Source: Capsicum annuum
Lineage: Eukaryota > Streptophyta > Magnoliopsida > Solanales > Solanaceae
Direction of reading: 5' to 3'
Length of the DNA: 64,000 bases
Assembly (NCBI RefSeq): GCF_002878395.1
Contig: NC_061121.1
Coordinates: 44,445,133 to 44,509,132, forward strand
Part shown: positions 47,339-57,690 of the stretch, piece by piece
Layout: every line of letters starts with the position of its first letter
Numbering within the stretch: the first letter of the stretch is position 1
The notes under the pieces: generated by a model
Database searches by the model: none
Seen by the model: only the letters and a program-made list of their open reading frames with translations
Told to the model about the DNA's origin: nothing
Position numbers and translations under genes: made by a program

Positions 47339-48840
47339 TTATCTCCCCCTTGGGATTATTCGTCCTGGAATAATGGGTAGAAACATATTGAAGCTTAGAG
47401 GTATGGAATAATGTGGACATGATATGTTTCTCTAAGAAAGAATACACTGATCTGAAACATGACTATAAGGCTGGAACTATTGATGTTCTAAATTCTTATA
47501 CCGGACGTGCATATCTGATACATGGAATACACGACTGAAGCTATTCATAAGCTAAATTATCATAATGAACATGCATATCTGATGCATTGTTCTGTGACTG
47601 AGTTGTTCCCATGAACACATGACTAAATACACTTATAAGCTGAACTTTTTCTATTGAACATGTATTTCAAATGCATGCATATCTAACTGAACTGACATAT
47701 GAATGTATGACTGAATATGTAATGACAGCTGATGCGAGGCTTGTAATAAGAATCTATGCATGAAACTGAATAAGGTATCACCCCTTGGGATCCTATGTCC
47801 CTCTATGAAAGCTCAATTCATTAAGATACTCGGGGAACTGAGGCAACGCACAGGGCACCTACGAATTGAATCATAACTGAACCTCTGGAATCTGAATATA
47901 ATGCATGACACATGAACTGATCTATACTCCCAATTACTTGTATACTCTATCTTGGAATAGTAGCATGTCCAAGATTTTGGGTAGCATGAATAAACGAAAA
48001 TACCAAAAAACAAGCCATGTAAATCTGCTTGTGAAACTGACTTACTGACTATTCCGACTGAATTATGCTGGACCTTCATACTTAACTGGAGTATTCTATT
48101 CAACACTCTCTCTAAGGAAGTTATAGAAGTAATATGGAGCCATAAATCTTAGGTATGGATTACACAAGACACCCACTAAGGAATCCTCACAATGACACCA
48201 CTCTGTACTCTGGAATATAGACATATAACTCCTATATTAGGATAGAATTACCAGACCTTTGGCAATACAACTTCTTACTTTCAAGCTTAGCACACTTCTC
48301 GAATATCCCTTAACTATACTATTCCTATAAATATCATATTCATTCAATTCAGCTTAAAATTTTCATATAAGCATTGACAATATTTTTTTTTCTACTAATT
48401 TCTAAAATAGCTTAATCCTTATACCGCAATCAAGCCTAACTCTATGTCACAAAAATACAACAAGCTATACCACACTATTATTCTAAATCATATGATGCCA
48501 CCTTCCATACCTTTTTTAAAGATCACATCCTAAGCATAACATGCGTTACCACTTCAATGACTACTCTGAACTCTTAATATGAAGTCGCTGATGCATATTG
48601 CAACCTTCCACTACAATCCCAAAATGTCATTCAAGCCTATTTTATAACCACATGTTGACTTCAAGGCAACCACCCATAAATACATACTTCACGTAGTTTC
48701 TAAACTATTGTCAATATAATTCCCACGTGCTACTCGAAGACATACACACACAAACTTTTCCACTAACCATCACGTGTATCAAAGACTTGGCCCCAACTCT
48801 TACTTAATCATTATGTCCATATCTAAGCAAGCATACTATG
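47339..48840 (-). other. Internal region B of element 3, truncated
   Basis: Closely matches 40772-42270. Begins with the same polypurine tract and hairpin, except that both hairpin arms changed: TTATTC (47356-47361) and GAATAA (47368-47373). It ends abruptly about 48840, where LTR3 sequence starts. The primer site and about 2.75 kb of the interior are missing. Confidence 0.85.
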
Positions 48841-50231
48841 ATGTATCATATTTTGTAGGGTATCATCATACCCGACTTGCAACCCTTCACTATCACATCA
48901 TTCTTCTCATTAAACCATTGTATTCAACATGTTTCAACACAAATAGCCCTCTCTTTTTCAAGTCAAAATCATATCAATTCCCAAAACATTTCATATCATG
49001 CTTTCCAAGATGTTTTCAAATAATTTACATCATATGAATATTTAAAATAAATTCACATCAAGAGAGGGATTCCATATCATTCATGCTCTCAAGTTAACAT
49101 CTTTTTGGAATACATGCATATACATATATCATATATCAAATCACTTTGGAATTAGGCCTAAAGAACAAATTAATATCATAAAGATGCTTGAAACATGTTT
49201 ATATTCATAATTTCAAAAATCCCATTTTTAAAACATGAATTGTTAAGACCATGAGATTTTTGAGATAACACCACGTACCTATATATGTGAATATGATAGG
49301 TGCTTCTGGAAGCCTACGTTATGGGGATTCCAAATCTTCAATTTGTTTTGAAAACCCATGGTTGAATCCTGAGTTATTGGGGTTTTTATTTTGAAACCCT
49401 AAGGACTGTTATTGAGAGAAAATTTGAGAAAAGGATTATATTTTGATACGTTGCGGGGATTCCAAATCTTCAATTTGTTTTAAAAACTCATGGTTGAATC
49501 TTGAGTTATTGGGGTTTTTATTTTGAAACCCTAAGGGGTGTTCTTGAGAGAAAATTTGTGAAAAATATTATATTTTTATGAATTGGGGGCTAAATCTGGT
49601 GTTATGGAAGAAATTTGGGTGAGGTGAAATGACTAAATGCCCCTAAGAAAATAAACAACTTTGAAAATGTCCCTCAATTCACAAGCTGACAGGCTGAAGT
49701 AAAATGGGTATAACTCCTTACTCAGATGTTGGATTTGGATGAAACCAGTTGCATTGGAAAGAATACTCAAAGATATTTTATCTGATAGGTAGCAACTCTC
49801 TCAGTTCATTATATTCAGAGAGTTATGATTGTTTGAAGTTGACCCTGAAATGCTGAAAACTGGGCAATAGGCTATGCGTTTTTCTACTGTTTTGAAATCC
49901 AAATGCAGCCTTATGCGTTCTGGAAAATTACGAAACTTATCCGAGATGTACTATGAGTTTTTTCGATTGTAACGCAACTTGAAAATCTAAAAACGGATGT
50001 CGGGTAGGTTAAAAAGTTGTATCCCGAAGATTGCCAGCTAAAATGACTCTAAGTCCTCATTGCACTTAGAAAAATATTCTAGTTGTTTACCCCTCAAACA
50101 TAACACTAAAAATGAAATCGACTCGAGAATTTTACATGGCAACACGTATGTTAATAAATAATAATTTAGTTTGAATCTACATACGTAGGAACGACGGTCT
50201 AAACTCTAGGCCGAAAATACGTGGTGTAACA
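48841..50231 (-). repeat. LTR3 (5'-most LTR) of element 3, truncated
   Basis: Matches LTR2 from about 45950 to its end at 47338. The remaining 900 bp or so (toward the primer site) is deleted. It ends GGTGTAACA at 50231, directly followed by the GCGAC duplication and the pseudogene. It carries the duplicated unit at 49317-49580. Confidence 0.87.
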
Positions 50232-50421
50232 GCGACCCAACCTTAGGAATGGCATACCTGCTATATCTGCAGCAGCTTCATTGGTAGCTGTAGTAAATAA
50301 TCAATTTACGCGTCTGACTATACTGAAATGTCGGTTAGGCAGTAAAAAAAGCATAACAAAGAATGGATTTTGGGGAATTCGTGGGTACCTTTGTGATAAC
50401 TGTTCTGCCATGGGATGCTGA
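50232..50421 (+). pseudogene. F-box/kelch SKIP11-like pseudogene, 3' part
   Basis: Continues the kelch region of 37615-38634: after the GCGAC copy the frame reads PNLRNGIPAISAAASLVAVV and NNQ. A one-base shift leads to YASDYTEMSVRQ-stop-KKHNKEW, then, after a deletion, CDNCSAMGC-stop at 50419-50421, corresponding to the family's C-terminal end (Cys-Ala-Val-Met-Gly-Cys). Deleting the element and one GCGAC copy restores the frame across the insertion point, which confirms that both parts are one gene. Confidence 0.85.
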
Positions 50422-50795
50422 AGACATGGAATGTGGCTTGTTGTACTGTAGAGGTGGTGGATGTCAATCAATATATAATTGGTTACTGGGGCAACAGGTT
50501 TCTTGCTAATGGGTAATTTATCCAAACTTTTTTCTCTTATCAGTTGATAGATTTCGATTAGTGTTTAAAGCTTCTCTAGGAAAGTGATAGTACTTAAATC
50601 TTTTTCTATTTCTGGTTTTGTGATCTTTATTTTCTGACTTTGACGAGGAGAGACATAAGGGTCAGCAATGTTGGTTGTTTGTTGGTATCTTGGCTTGTGT
50701 AACCCATGTAATCCATGCTTTGTTATGCTTCTCATACTTCCTAACCGACATTTTAGCATAGTCAGCAGTGTACAATCTATATCTATATATCTATG
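50422..50795. other. Former 3' UTR and flank
   Basis: No coding signal recognised. A T-rich tract and a short ATCTAT repeat (50775-50800) occur before the Helitron-like segment. Confidence 0.4.
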
Positions 50796-53700
50796 TCTAT
50801 ATTATTAAAAGGAGAGGACAAAGTCTCTTCATTAAGCCACGTGGAAGCATTACATATTGACACATGTCAGTTTAGTTAATTATTTCGAAAATAGTTGTTA
50901 AATCAGTTGGTTTAAAAATTTTGAATTCAAACTTTCAGTTACTTTATTTTATATTAATTTGTTGTTTTTAAAATATCAAATTCAAATTATCAGTAAATTT
51001 ACAAATTTTAATTTTTTTTCTCAAATTTTTGTATACTAGTTGGTTATAATTGCTACTTACACTATATATAATATAATACACTCTAAATTGTTTAAAATTA
51101 TATTAGTTTTTAATTATTTTTTCCAAAACTTCTACATTTACCTAACAAATATAAACTACTTCATAAAAGTCGCATTACAAATTTCAGATTATAAGTACAT
51201 ACAAGAGGAAAATCCTATTCATACATTCTCCCGTCACGGGTTGAATATAAAAACTTATGGAGTCAACAACTACGATATCAACATCTTACAAAGAATAAAA
51301 TACACTTTTTATTATAAATTTTTTACTAGAAAACAAGATTCATTAATTGTATATATTGGCATCACTACAATCAAATTTTGATTATGATGCAACCTCCTCA
51401 CTGAACCATATGTCATCATATATTATACCCATCTACATTGAATTGCAAATAAATTCATATGTTAGTCATTCATTATTACATTTATGTAAAAAAAAAAAAA
51501 ATTCATAACTTATAAATTTGAATAATGTGGCAAATTTAAACTAATTGATAAAGTTAGATTGAAATTTCTGATGGATATATAATTATATAAGTTACCAAGG
51601 CATATTATAACTCTTTTATCATCATCGTATCAAGCCAGTACACAATTGAATCCTATTTATCCAGAACATAGTTGAATCCTACGTACTACACAACTGCATC
51701 TTCTTATCCTTATATTTAATTGCCCTGATTCTTCTTCCCCATCATCTATATATTAAGTCCAATTCTAATGTAATACCACTTCAACTCTTAAAATCCTTAA
51801 TTTATTATACAGAAAGCTTCAAACACTCATGGAAAATTATGAGTTCTTAAATTACTCCAATATTTTTATCCCTTACCATCATATACAGATATCATCAAAG
51901 ACATAACAATCACCAAAATGCATTGGAAGTTAAAAGTCTTGGTTATTCGTCTTTGGGAAGTGAAAGATCTCTTTAATCCCGACACATTGTATGCAATTGA
52001 AATGATTCTGCAGGATGAACATGTATCCAACATTTTCTAATTTTTTAATTTCTTGATAATACTATTACTAACTTTGTCTGTTTCATTATTCAATATTCTA
52101 AATTCATTGTTTTAGGGTGATCGAATCCAAGCTTCTATATGTAGTTCTGTGGTTAAACAATTCAAATCTGACATCAAAAAACGTTGTTTATATATTATGG
52201 AGAATTTCATAGTATGTAAAAACTCTTCCAAGATAAGGTCCACAACTCATAAGTTGAAGCTTAATTTTACACTACGTACAATTGTTACTGAAAAAATTAA
52301 TCCATCTTTTCCAATGAAGTTCTTTGATTTTCGACCTTATTCTCAGTTGATAAATAAGGTTTTTGTGAACGAATCAGAGTTATTTGGTAAGAAAAATTAC
52401 ACATCATCATTAAATGTATTACTTTAAAGAGGGATGTACTTTTAACAAATTTTAATATTCGAGATGTTATCGGAGAAATCTTTAGTTTCAGTTAGATATA
52501 GACTCACAATGTTCGAGGAAATTCATGAAAGTTTATGAATATTGAACTAGAAGATGTTGAGTTAGAAAAAATACTTCTATGTTGATTATTTATAAATTTT
52601 ACAGTATAATCAATGATATTAACATAAATTGTATATTAATTATATTTTGCAGAAAAAACAGGGTATTATTGACCCTTTAGGGAGAAATTTGTTGAACAAA
52701 TTAATCCTCAATTTCTAAGTTCTGATAACCAACCAGTTGTTGTGATTCTACAACTCATACAGGCACATAAGTTTGAAGGTAATAGTTTTATTGAAATTTA
52801 CTTAATAAAAAAATCAGTCTCTTACATGCATTATGTGACAGATTCCTATACCGTGTGCAATACCTGGAATGCCTCAAAGTTTTGGATTAATCAACGATTA
52901 ATTTTAGCTTTATATGTAATATTTTAAAATGACACAGTAATATATTCCTATAATGTCATACAATTTTTTCTTTTTTGTATGTCGACTACTTTATGTTTGT
53001 GATAGAAACTTTTACAGAATAAATCACACCATGTCACAGCAAAGTAACACTATGTTAGAGACTAGGGTAGTGAGTACACCATTTTTAATTTTTTTTTTCA
53101 TGCTGTTTTATTTTTTTATGACAATATATTTTTTTTTTTTTTTTTACTTTTTTATCATTCTTCACCCTCCACCTTTTTACAAATTATCTTTATATTTTTT
53201 TGCCCAAATTTATTTACAAATGCAACATCAAAAACTATTACACGTCAATAGTCCTACCATGAGATATTTTTTTTAAAATACATCTATTTCCATTTTTAAA
53301 CCTACACTTACATATTTTTTTAAAATCAATAAACAGGAAGGTTCTCACTGTTGCGTTACTGCTACTAATGAATCATTACTGCATGCAACAAGTGTCGAAA
53401 AAAAGCAAAAAAGTTGACAACACTTATGTTTGCACGAACATAAAATATTTTCATGAAGATTCCACTGTAACTTACAAGTAAATATATAAACTTTTTCACT
53501 AATACTATATAACAATCTTTTATATTTAATTAGAAATGTACAACTATTTAGGTATAGAATTCAAGTTACAGTCATGGACGATACTGGCTCAATATCACTG
53601 ATAATTTGGGATACTGATGCCATGTCTCTAGTTGGCAAGTCTACAAATGACTTGAAGGAGGGATTACTTCAGGTACATATTATACATATATTTAATCAAT

Positions 53701-54019
53701 TATGTTAGCTATTAAATTAGTTACTGACACATATATTATTCCTATAATACTGCCAATAATGATGACCCTTCTTATCCAATGGAACTGAATAATATTCTAC
53801 AAAGAAAATTCATTTAAAAGGTGATTGTCAAGAACGAAAACATTCAGAACAATGATGAGGTGTACAGTGTTGGTAAGATTCTAGATGATTAAGATATGGT
53901 CAAGAAATATTTACCTAACGAGTTTGATACCTCCAGTGTATGTAAACTTTCTTCAAAAACATCTAATCATTTAATATACTTTCATAATTATGCTTTTCTA
54001 AACTTTGTTTATAGGACCA
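50796..54019 (+). mobile_element. Helitron-like segment carrying an RPA1-like gene
   Basis: TCTATATTATTAAAAGG at 50796 is like the 5' ends of plant Helitrons (TC start, ATATTA-TTAAAA). The segment holds an RPA1-like gene of the kind carried by plant Helitrons. The base before TC is G rather than the A expected for insertion between A and T, and no 3' hairpin plus CTAGT end was found. No Rep/helicase was seen, so the element would be incomplete. 50830-51900 is very AT-rich with no coding signal. Confidence 0.42.
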
Positions 54020-54036
54020 TGACTACAAGAAAAAGG
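51921..54036 (+). pseudogene. RPA1-like (DUF223-type OB-fold) gene with introns, decayed
   Basis: Exon-like blocks: 51921-52022 (WKLKVLVIRLWEVKDLFN, YAIEMILQDEH) ending at GT; 52116-52386 after an AG (GDRIQASICSSVVKQFKSDI, CLYIMENFIVCKNSSKIRST, HKLKLNFTLRTIV); 52445-52600 (RDVIGEIFSFS, IELEDVELEKILLC); 52742-52927 (LQLIQAHKFEGN); 53550-53672 (RYRIQVTVMDDTGSISLIIW, LVGKSTNDLKEG); 53755-53935 (ILQRKFI, VIVKNENIQNNDEVYSVGKI). The order is that of the OB folds of the large RPA subunit, which binds single-stranded DNA. Several stops make a functional product unlikely. Confidence 0.72.
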
Positions 54037-54050
54037 TCTAATTAAGACCA
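54019..54050 (+). other. CACTA-like terminal sequence (weak)
   Basis: GACTACAAGAAAAAGGTC resembles the plant CACTA terminus CACTACAAGAAAAA with one change at the first base. A short stem GGTCT/AGACC follows. I found no inverted partner downstream. The same bases can be read as the end of the RPA-like frame, so this is uncertain. Confidence 0.25.
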
Positions 54051-55472
54051 ACATTAGGAAAAGTCAATAATTTGGTCACTAAAAGTATACTTATTAGGAT
54101 GAGATTAAATATCGATCCTTAATATTATATTTTATTGCGAAGGTACAAATTCATTCTCTAATGTTTTTTTTTACTGATCACAAATTTTAATTAGGAACTT
54201 TGAGCGGGAAACACCACAATGAAATATTAAAATTTCATTAATTTATTTTATTTCACTAAACTTAATATATGAGCCAATTCCTTTTTACTTCAACTTTCAT
54301 TAAAAAGCAATTAGCTCTGGCCTCTCCTCTAGCTTACGTATGTATACAACGTTTGGTTGCAATTCTACCCTTGATATACATCAATATAGGCACCAATTTT
54401 GCATAGAGGGAGTATATTTTTCAATTTTTTCTTCAATTTTGTGGGTTATTGAAGCTAATAATTTGCCCTAATCTTTGTTTTATCTCTATCGCAAATTTAA
54501 GGTACTATTTTTGTTGTGTAAAGTTGCTATTTTCTTCCAAAATTATTCTAAATTAGTTTTATTGCATTGCTGTTCGAGCTACTCCTATTGTTCCTGCTTT
54601 ATTCGATACGAATCTGTTATTTTTTTAATTTGTACAACTCAGTAATTCAGTATGAAATTTGTCAATTTATGGTCTGTCAATTATCGTCTCTCTATCGGAA
54701 AGCTACTAGGAATAGCAATGGGGTGTAGCGGGTGCAGATTGGGGCTGATTTACTACTATGCGGAGTAGGGTGGGGAAGTCTCCAAGTGGGGCTGGGCTAG
54801 GAGGGGTGTGACAGAGCCTTAGCACTTTAAAAATACAGTGGTGTAGAGATGGAATGACTAAAATTGTTGGAAGAAGCTTTGGATCATAAAAGTTGGGTTC
54901 GCTAATATAAGTAGCATGCAGGTTAGCTTACAAAGTCATGTATTTGCTAATACGAAAGGAACTACTCTACATAGCAGATTAGGGGTATAAGGAACTACTA
55001 TTTTTTTCATTGCATACTATAGGGTACTGGCATAACAAGATGTATTTTAACTATGACTCTGTTTATTCTTGTCGTCTAAAGAGTTAAAGGAGTTTTTCTC
55101 TATAATAGTGTTTGAGTGAAACCAATCTTGAGTTGTAATAAAGAACTATGAAAAAAGTAATGTAAAAGACCAAGGTGATACTTTTTTACCTAGAACCTCT
55201 GTCCTCCTTGCTCGATTTCAAAATCTTATATATGTAGACATGACAAGTACCATCACTAGGATCAAAGAAATAACTATTATCCATTCCCATATCCTGCTCC
55301 CATGGGAAAGAGGTGCATCCGTTCATAAGAAAGTCAAAAGTGTTAGTTTTAGTTGTTTTGTACTCATAAAAATTAAGCTTCAGCTTTGGCCATTTAAGCG
55401 ATAAACTTTAAAGGAATTGGTAGAGGTATTTTCTTATTCTGTTAATACAATGGTAACAGATTGTTGAAATAA
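54051..55472. other. Unannotated interval; possible 5' region of the GET3 pseudogene
   Basis: No coding signal. TTTAAG followed by GTACTATT near 54500 could be a 5' UTR splice donor of the GET3-type gene downstream, but this is speculative. A G-rich stretch lies at 54718-54815. Confidence 0.3.
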
Positions 55473-56281
55473 TGCAGATTTACCAGAAGGTATAGTACGT
55501 AATCTGATGGAACAGGACACAGTGAAATGGGTATTCGTAGGCGAAAAAGGCTATGTAGGGAAAACGGCGTGCAGTTATGTACCAGGAATCCTTCTTTCTC
55601 ATGTCCGATCATTGTTCTAATCATATTAACTGATCCAACTCACAATCTTAGCGATGCATTTCAACAGTGTTTTGCTAAAACTCTCAATGTCGTGAATGGA
55701 TTCAACAATTTATATGGAATATTATTATGTTGGATCTTATTTATTTTCTAGTGTTTGGTTACCTGACTCGTAAACAAAAATATTTGGTCCAACTGATTTG
55801 TTGTTTCAATCAATGTGCGTTGTCATTTCATTTATTTTTTATATCATGGTTTGTGATCCAAATTGTGTGCATGAGCAACTCTGTCCATAGAGTGCATTGC
55901 TATTGCTGAATACTTACAAGTTCTATTCAAACATTGATTTTAATACCTTACATATTATTTTCCTTTTAAAGTGATATGGCAGTGTAAAAATTCTATTAGC
56001 ACTAACTGTGTATGTAAGTTGTTGTTGAGTACAGCGATTCCAAAGAGTGACCTTTACCTCAGAATTTACTGAATTATGAAGCTTTTTCAGTTTATTGTCA
56101 ATTTTACTCTGATATGTCGTTATGGGGTAATGATTTTATGATTGAAGTTCTGTTCTGTAGGAAGTTGATCTAACTATAGAGAATGAAGAAGGCAGTTCGG
56201 AAGGGGTGGGCGATTTTTTCTCAGATTTGGCTAATGCAGTTCCAGAAATTGGTGAGGCTATGAGTTTTACTGGATGCTAAA
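55473..56281 (+). pseudogene. GET3-like (ASNA1/ArsA-type ATPase) pseudogene, 5' part with intron
   Basis: Exon 1 (55473-about 55715) reads [36 protein letters not shown] and, after a frameshift near 55615, [20 protein letters not shown] and [11 protein letters not shown]. Exon 2 (56161-56281) follows an AG and reads EVDLTIENEEGSSEGVGDFF, SDLANAVPEIGEAMSF. This is the N-terminal part of the cytosolic ATPase that delivers tail-anchored proteins to the ER. The P-loop, normally GGKGGVGKTT, reads [17 protein letters not shown] donor follows exon 2, so the copy arose from genomic DNA. Later exons are absent. Confidence 0.88.
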
Positions 56282-56461
56282 GTAAGTGGTGTTTCTTCAT
56301 GAAATGTGATAAGAAGATCAAAGAAATAAGTCAAGTATTCGGAAAAAATCTATTATCTTCCAAAGAGTGAAAGATCTATTCTTAGATTGAGTCTTATCTG
56401 ATCCTAAGCAATAATAAGTTATAGCAATGGACTATATGATAATACACAAGGTGGTATTAGT

Positions 56462-56600
56462 CGATTGCATGTACAACAACATAGCTAGTGTAATCCAACA
56501 AGTGGGGTTTGGGGGGGGGGGGGGGGGGGAGTGTGTATGCAACCTTAACCGTACCTTGTGAAGGTAGAGAGACTGCTTCCTCGGCTCAAGTAAAGCATAA
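56462..56600 (+). repeat. Solanaceae dispersed SINE-like repeat with G19 run
   Basis: ACAACAACATAGCTAGTGTA, ATCCAACAAGTGGGGTTT, then 19 G (56511-56529), GTGTGTATGCA, CTTAACCGTACCTTGTGAAG, GTAGAGAGACTG and CCTCGGCTCAAG occur in the order of a repeat very common in Solanaceae genomes, recalled from general knowledge (family name uncertain). The G run replaces a shorter G-rich stretch. Confidence 0.62.
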
Positions 56601-57690
56601 TAAAATCAAGTATGGAAAGGAAACTATAGTAGTGAAACAGTCATGCTGGACATGATGGAGAAGAGAACAATAGCAACATCACATAAATATGGTAATCAAA
56701 GCAAAGGAAACAACATGTAATAATAAAATCGAAGAACAAGATATTATGTGTGTAATAATAACAGTTATACCAACAGATAAATTTCTAGTTCCAGGAAGCT
56801 TCTAGCTTATACAATTCCTAGTGGCATTCGATACTTCCTGGAAGGCCATAGCTCAATTACTCTCCCCGAGAGTACCATTTATTCAATATTAGTCTACTGT
56901 ATGTATGGATGAAAAAGAGATGCTTGGATGCTAGTGTACCCGCTAAAGTTGGAATGTAAAAACTAGCCCAATTTGCCATTTTTTATGCAGTCATTAGCAT
57001 TAGATTTTGTTGAGCAAGGACGCGGTAAATGAAATTTGGATGATTTCTTTCTCTTTGTTTCTGGAGATATTGTAATACAATATATCAAGCAACATGAAGA
57101 GGATCACTCCAATTAATTGTTTATATTTTCAAAATATTTAGGTTTCTCTTTTCTTGATGTTCATATTAGCATCATTCAACTGAAGTTATTTAGCCTGAAT
57201 TTAAACTTTCCGTTGTATATCTCAATCTAGATAGCAAGATAATACGTTTTGGGTGATTGTCTAGAATTTCTATTCTGCTCATTCGATTAAGGAAAGAGCA
57301 TGACCTTATAGATCATGAGGTTGGAAGTTGCTAATCCTACTCCACACATTAGCACATAAGTTGCACTGAACACTGAAGGAGCTATACTCCACACATTTGC
57401 ACATAAGTTGCAGTAAACACTGAAGGAGCTATATAGGGAAATTGTTTTCTCATGTCGCTACATTTGAATATGGGTGAATGAATATATAATGAGGTTCTGG
57501 TATTTTTATAAAATTTTCAGTTTTAGATATCTACCACGGTCAAACTTCTAGTACTCTATTGGAATAATTACCTTCCCAGCACACAGTCCTAAAGTCGAGT
57601 TCAAATTATTCTCAACTGAATCAATAATTGGTTTCTAAATTCCAGCAATTCTCGAAACCATTAGACCTAATGGGCAGTACCAGTGTAGTT
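56601..57690. other. Unannotated interval
   Basis: No coding signal or recognised repeat except the 47-bp duplication listed next. Confidence 0.4.
57338..57431. repeat. Tandem duplication of 47 bp
   Basis: TACTCCACACATT starts both units (57338-57384, 57385-57431); both end CACTGAAGGAGCTA. A few substitutions separate them. Confidence 0.92.

Larger units (their letters stand above)
38635..50231 (-). mobile_element. Element 3: compound LARD-like LTR element inside the SKIP11-like gene
   Basis: Left to right: LTR1 (38635-40771), internal A (40772-45029), LTR2 (45030-47338), internal B truncated (47339-48840), LTR3 truncated (48841-50231). All are on the minus strand. The whole 11.6 kb is flanked by identical GCGAC at 38630-38634 and 50232-50236, so it derives from one insertion. 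The extra LTR-internal unit probably arose by unequal recombination between LTRs of two copies. A later deletion joined internal B to LTR3. No protein is encoded. Internal A is collinear with element 1. Confidence 0.88.

Noticed and set aside
51040..51381. 113-residue plus-strand frame
   Set aside because: Very AT-rich with Ile/Tyr/Asn/Lys composition expected by chance in such DNA; no domain. It lies upstream of the RPA-like gene but does not join it.
52953..53276. 107-residue plus-strand frame with long Phe runs
   Set aside because: Created by poly-T tracts in the intron-like part of the RPA-like pseudogene.
54019..54050. CACTA DNA transposon
   Set aside because: Only one end resembles the consensus, the first base differs, and no inverted partner was found. 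It is kept as a weak feature only.
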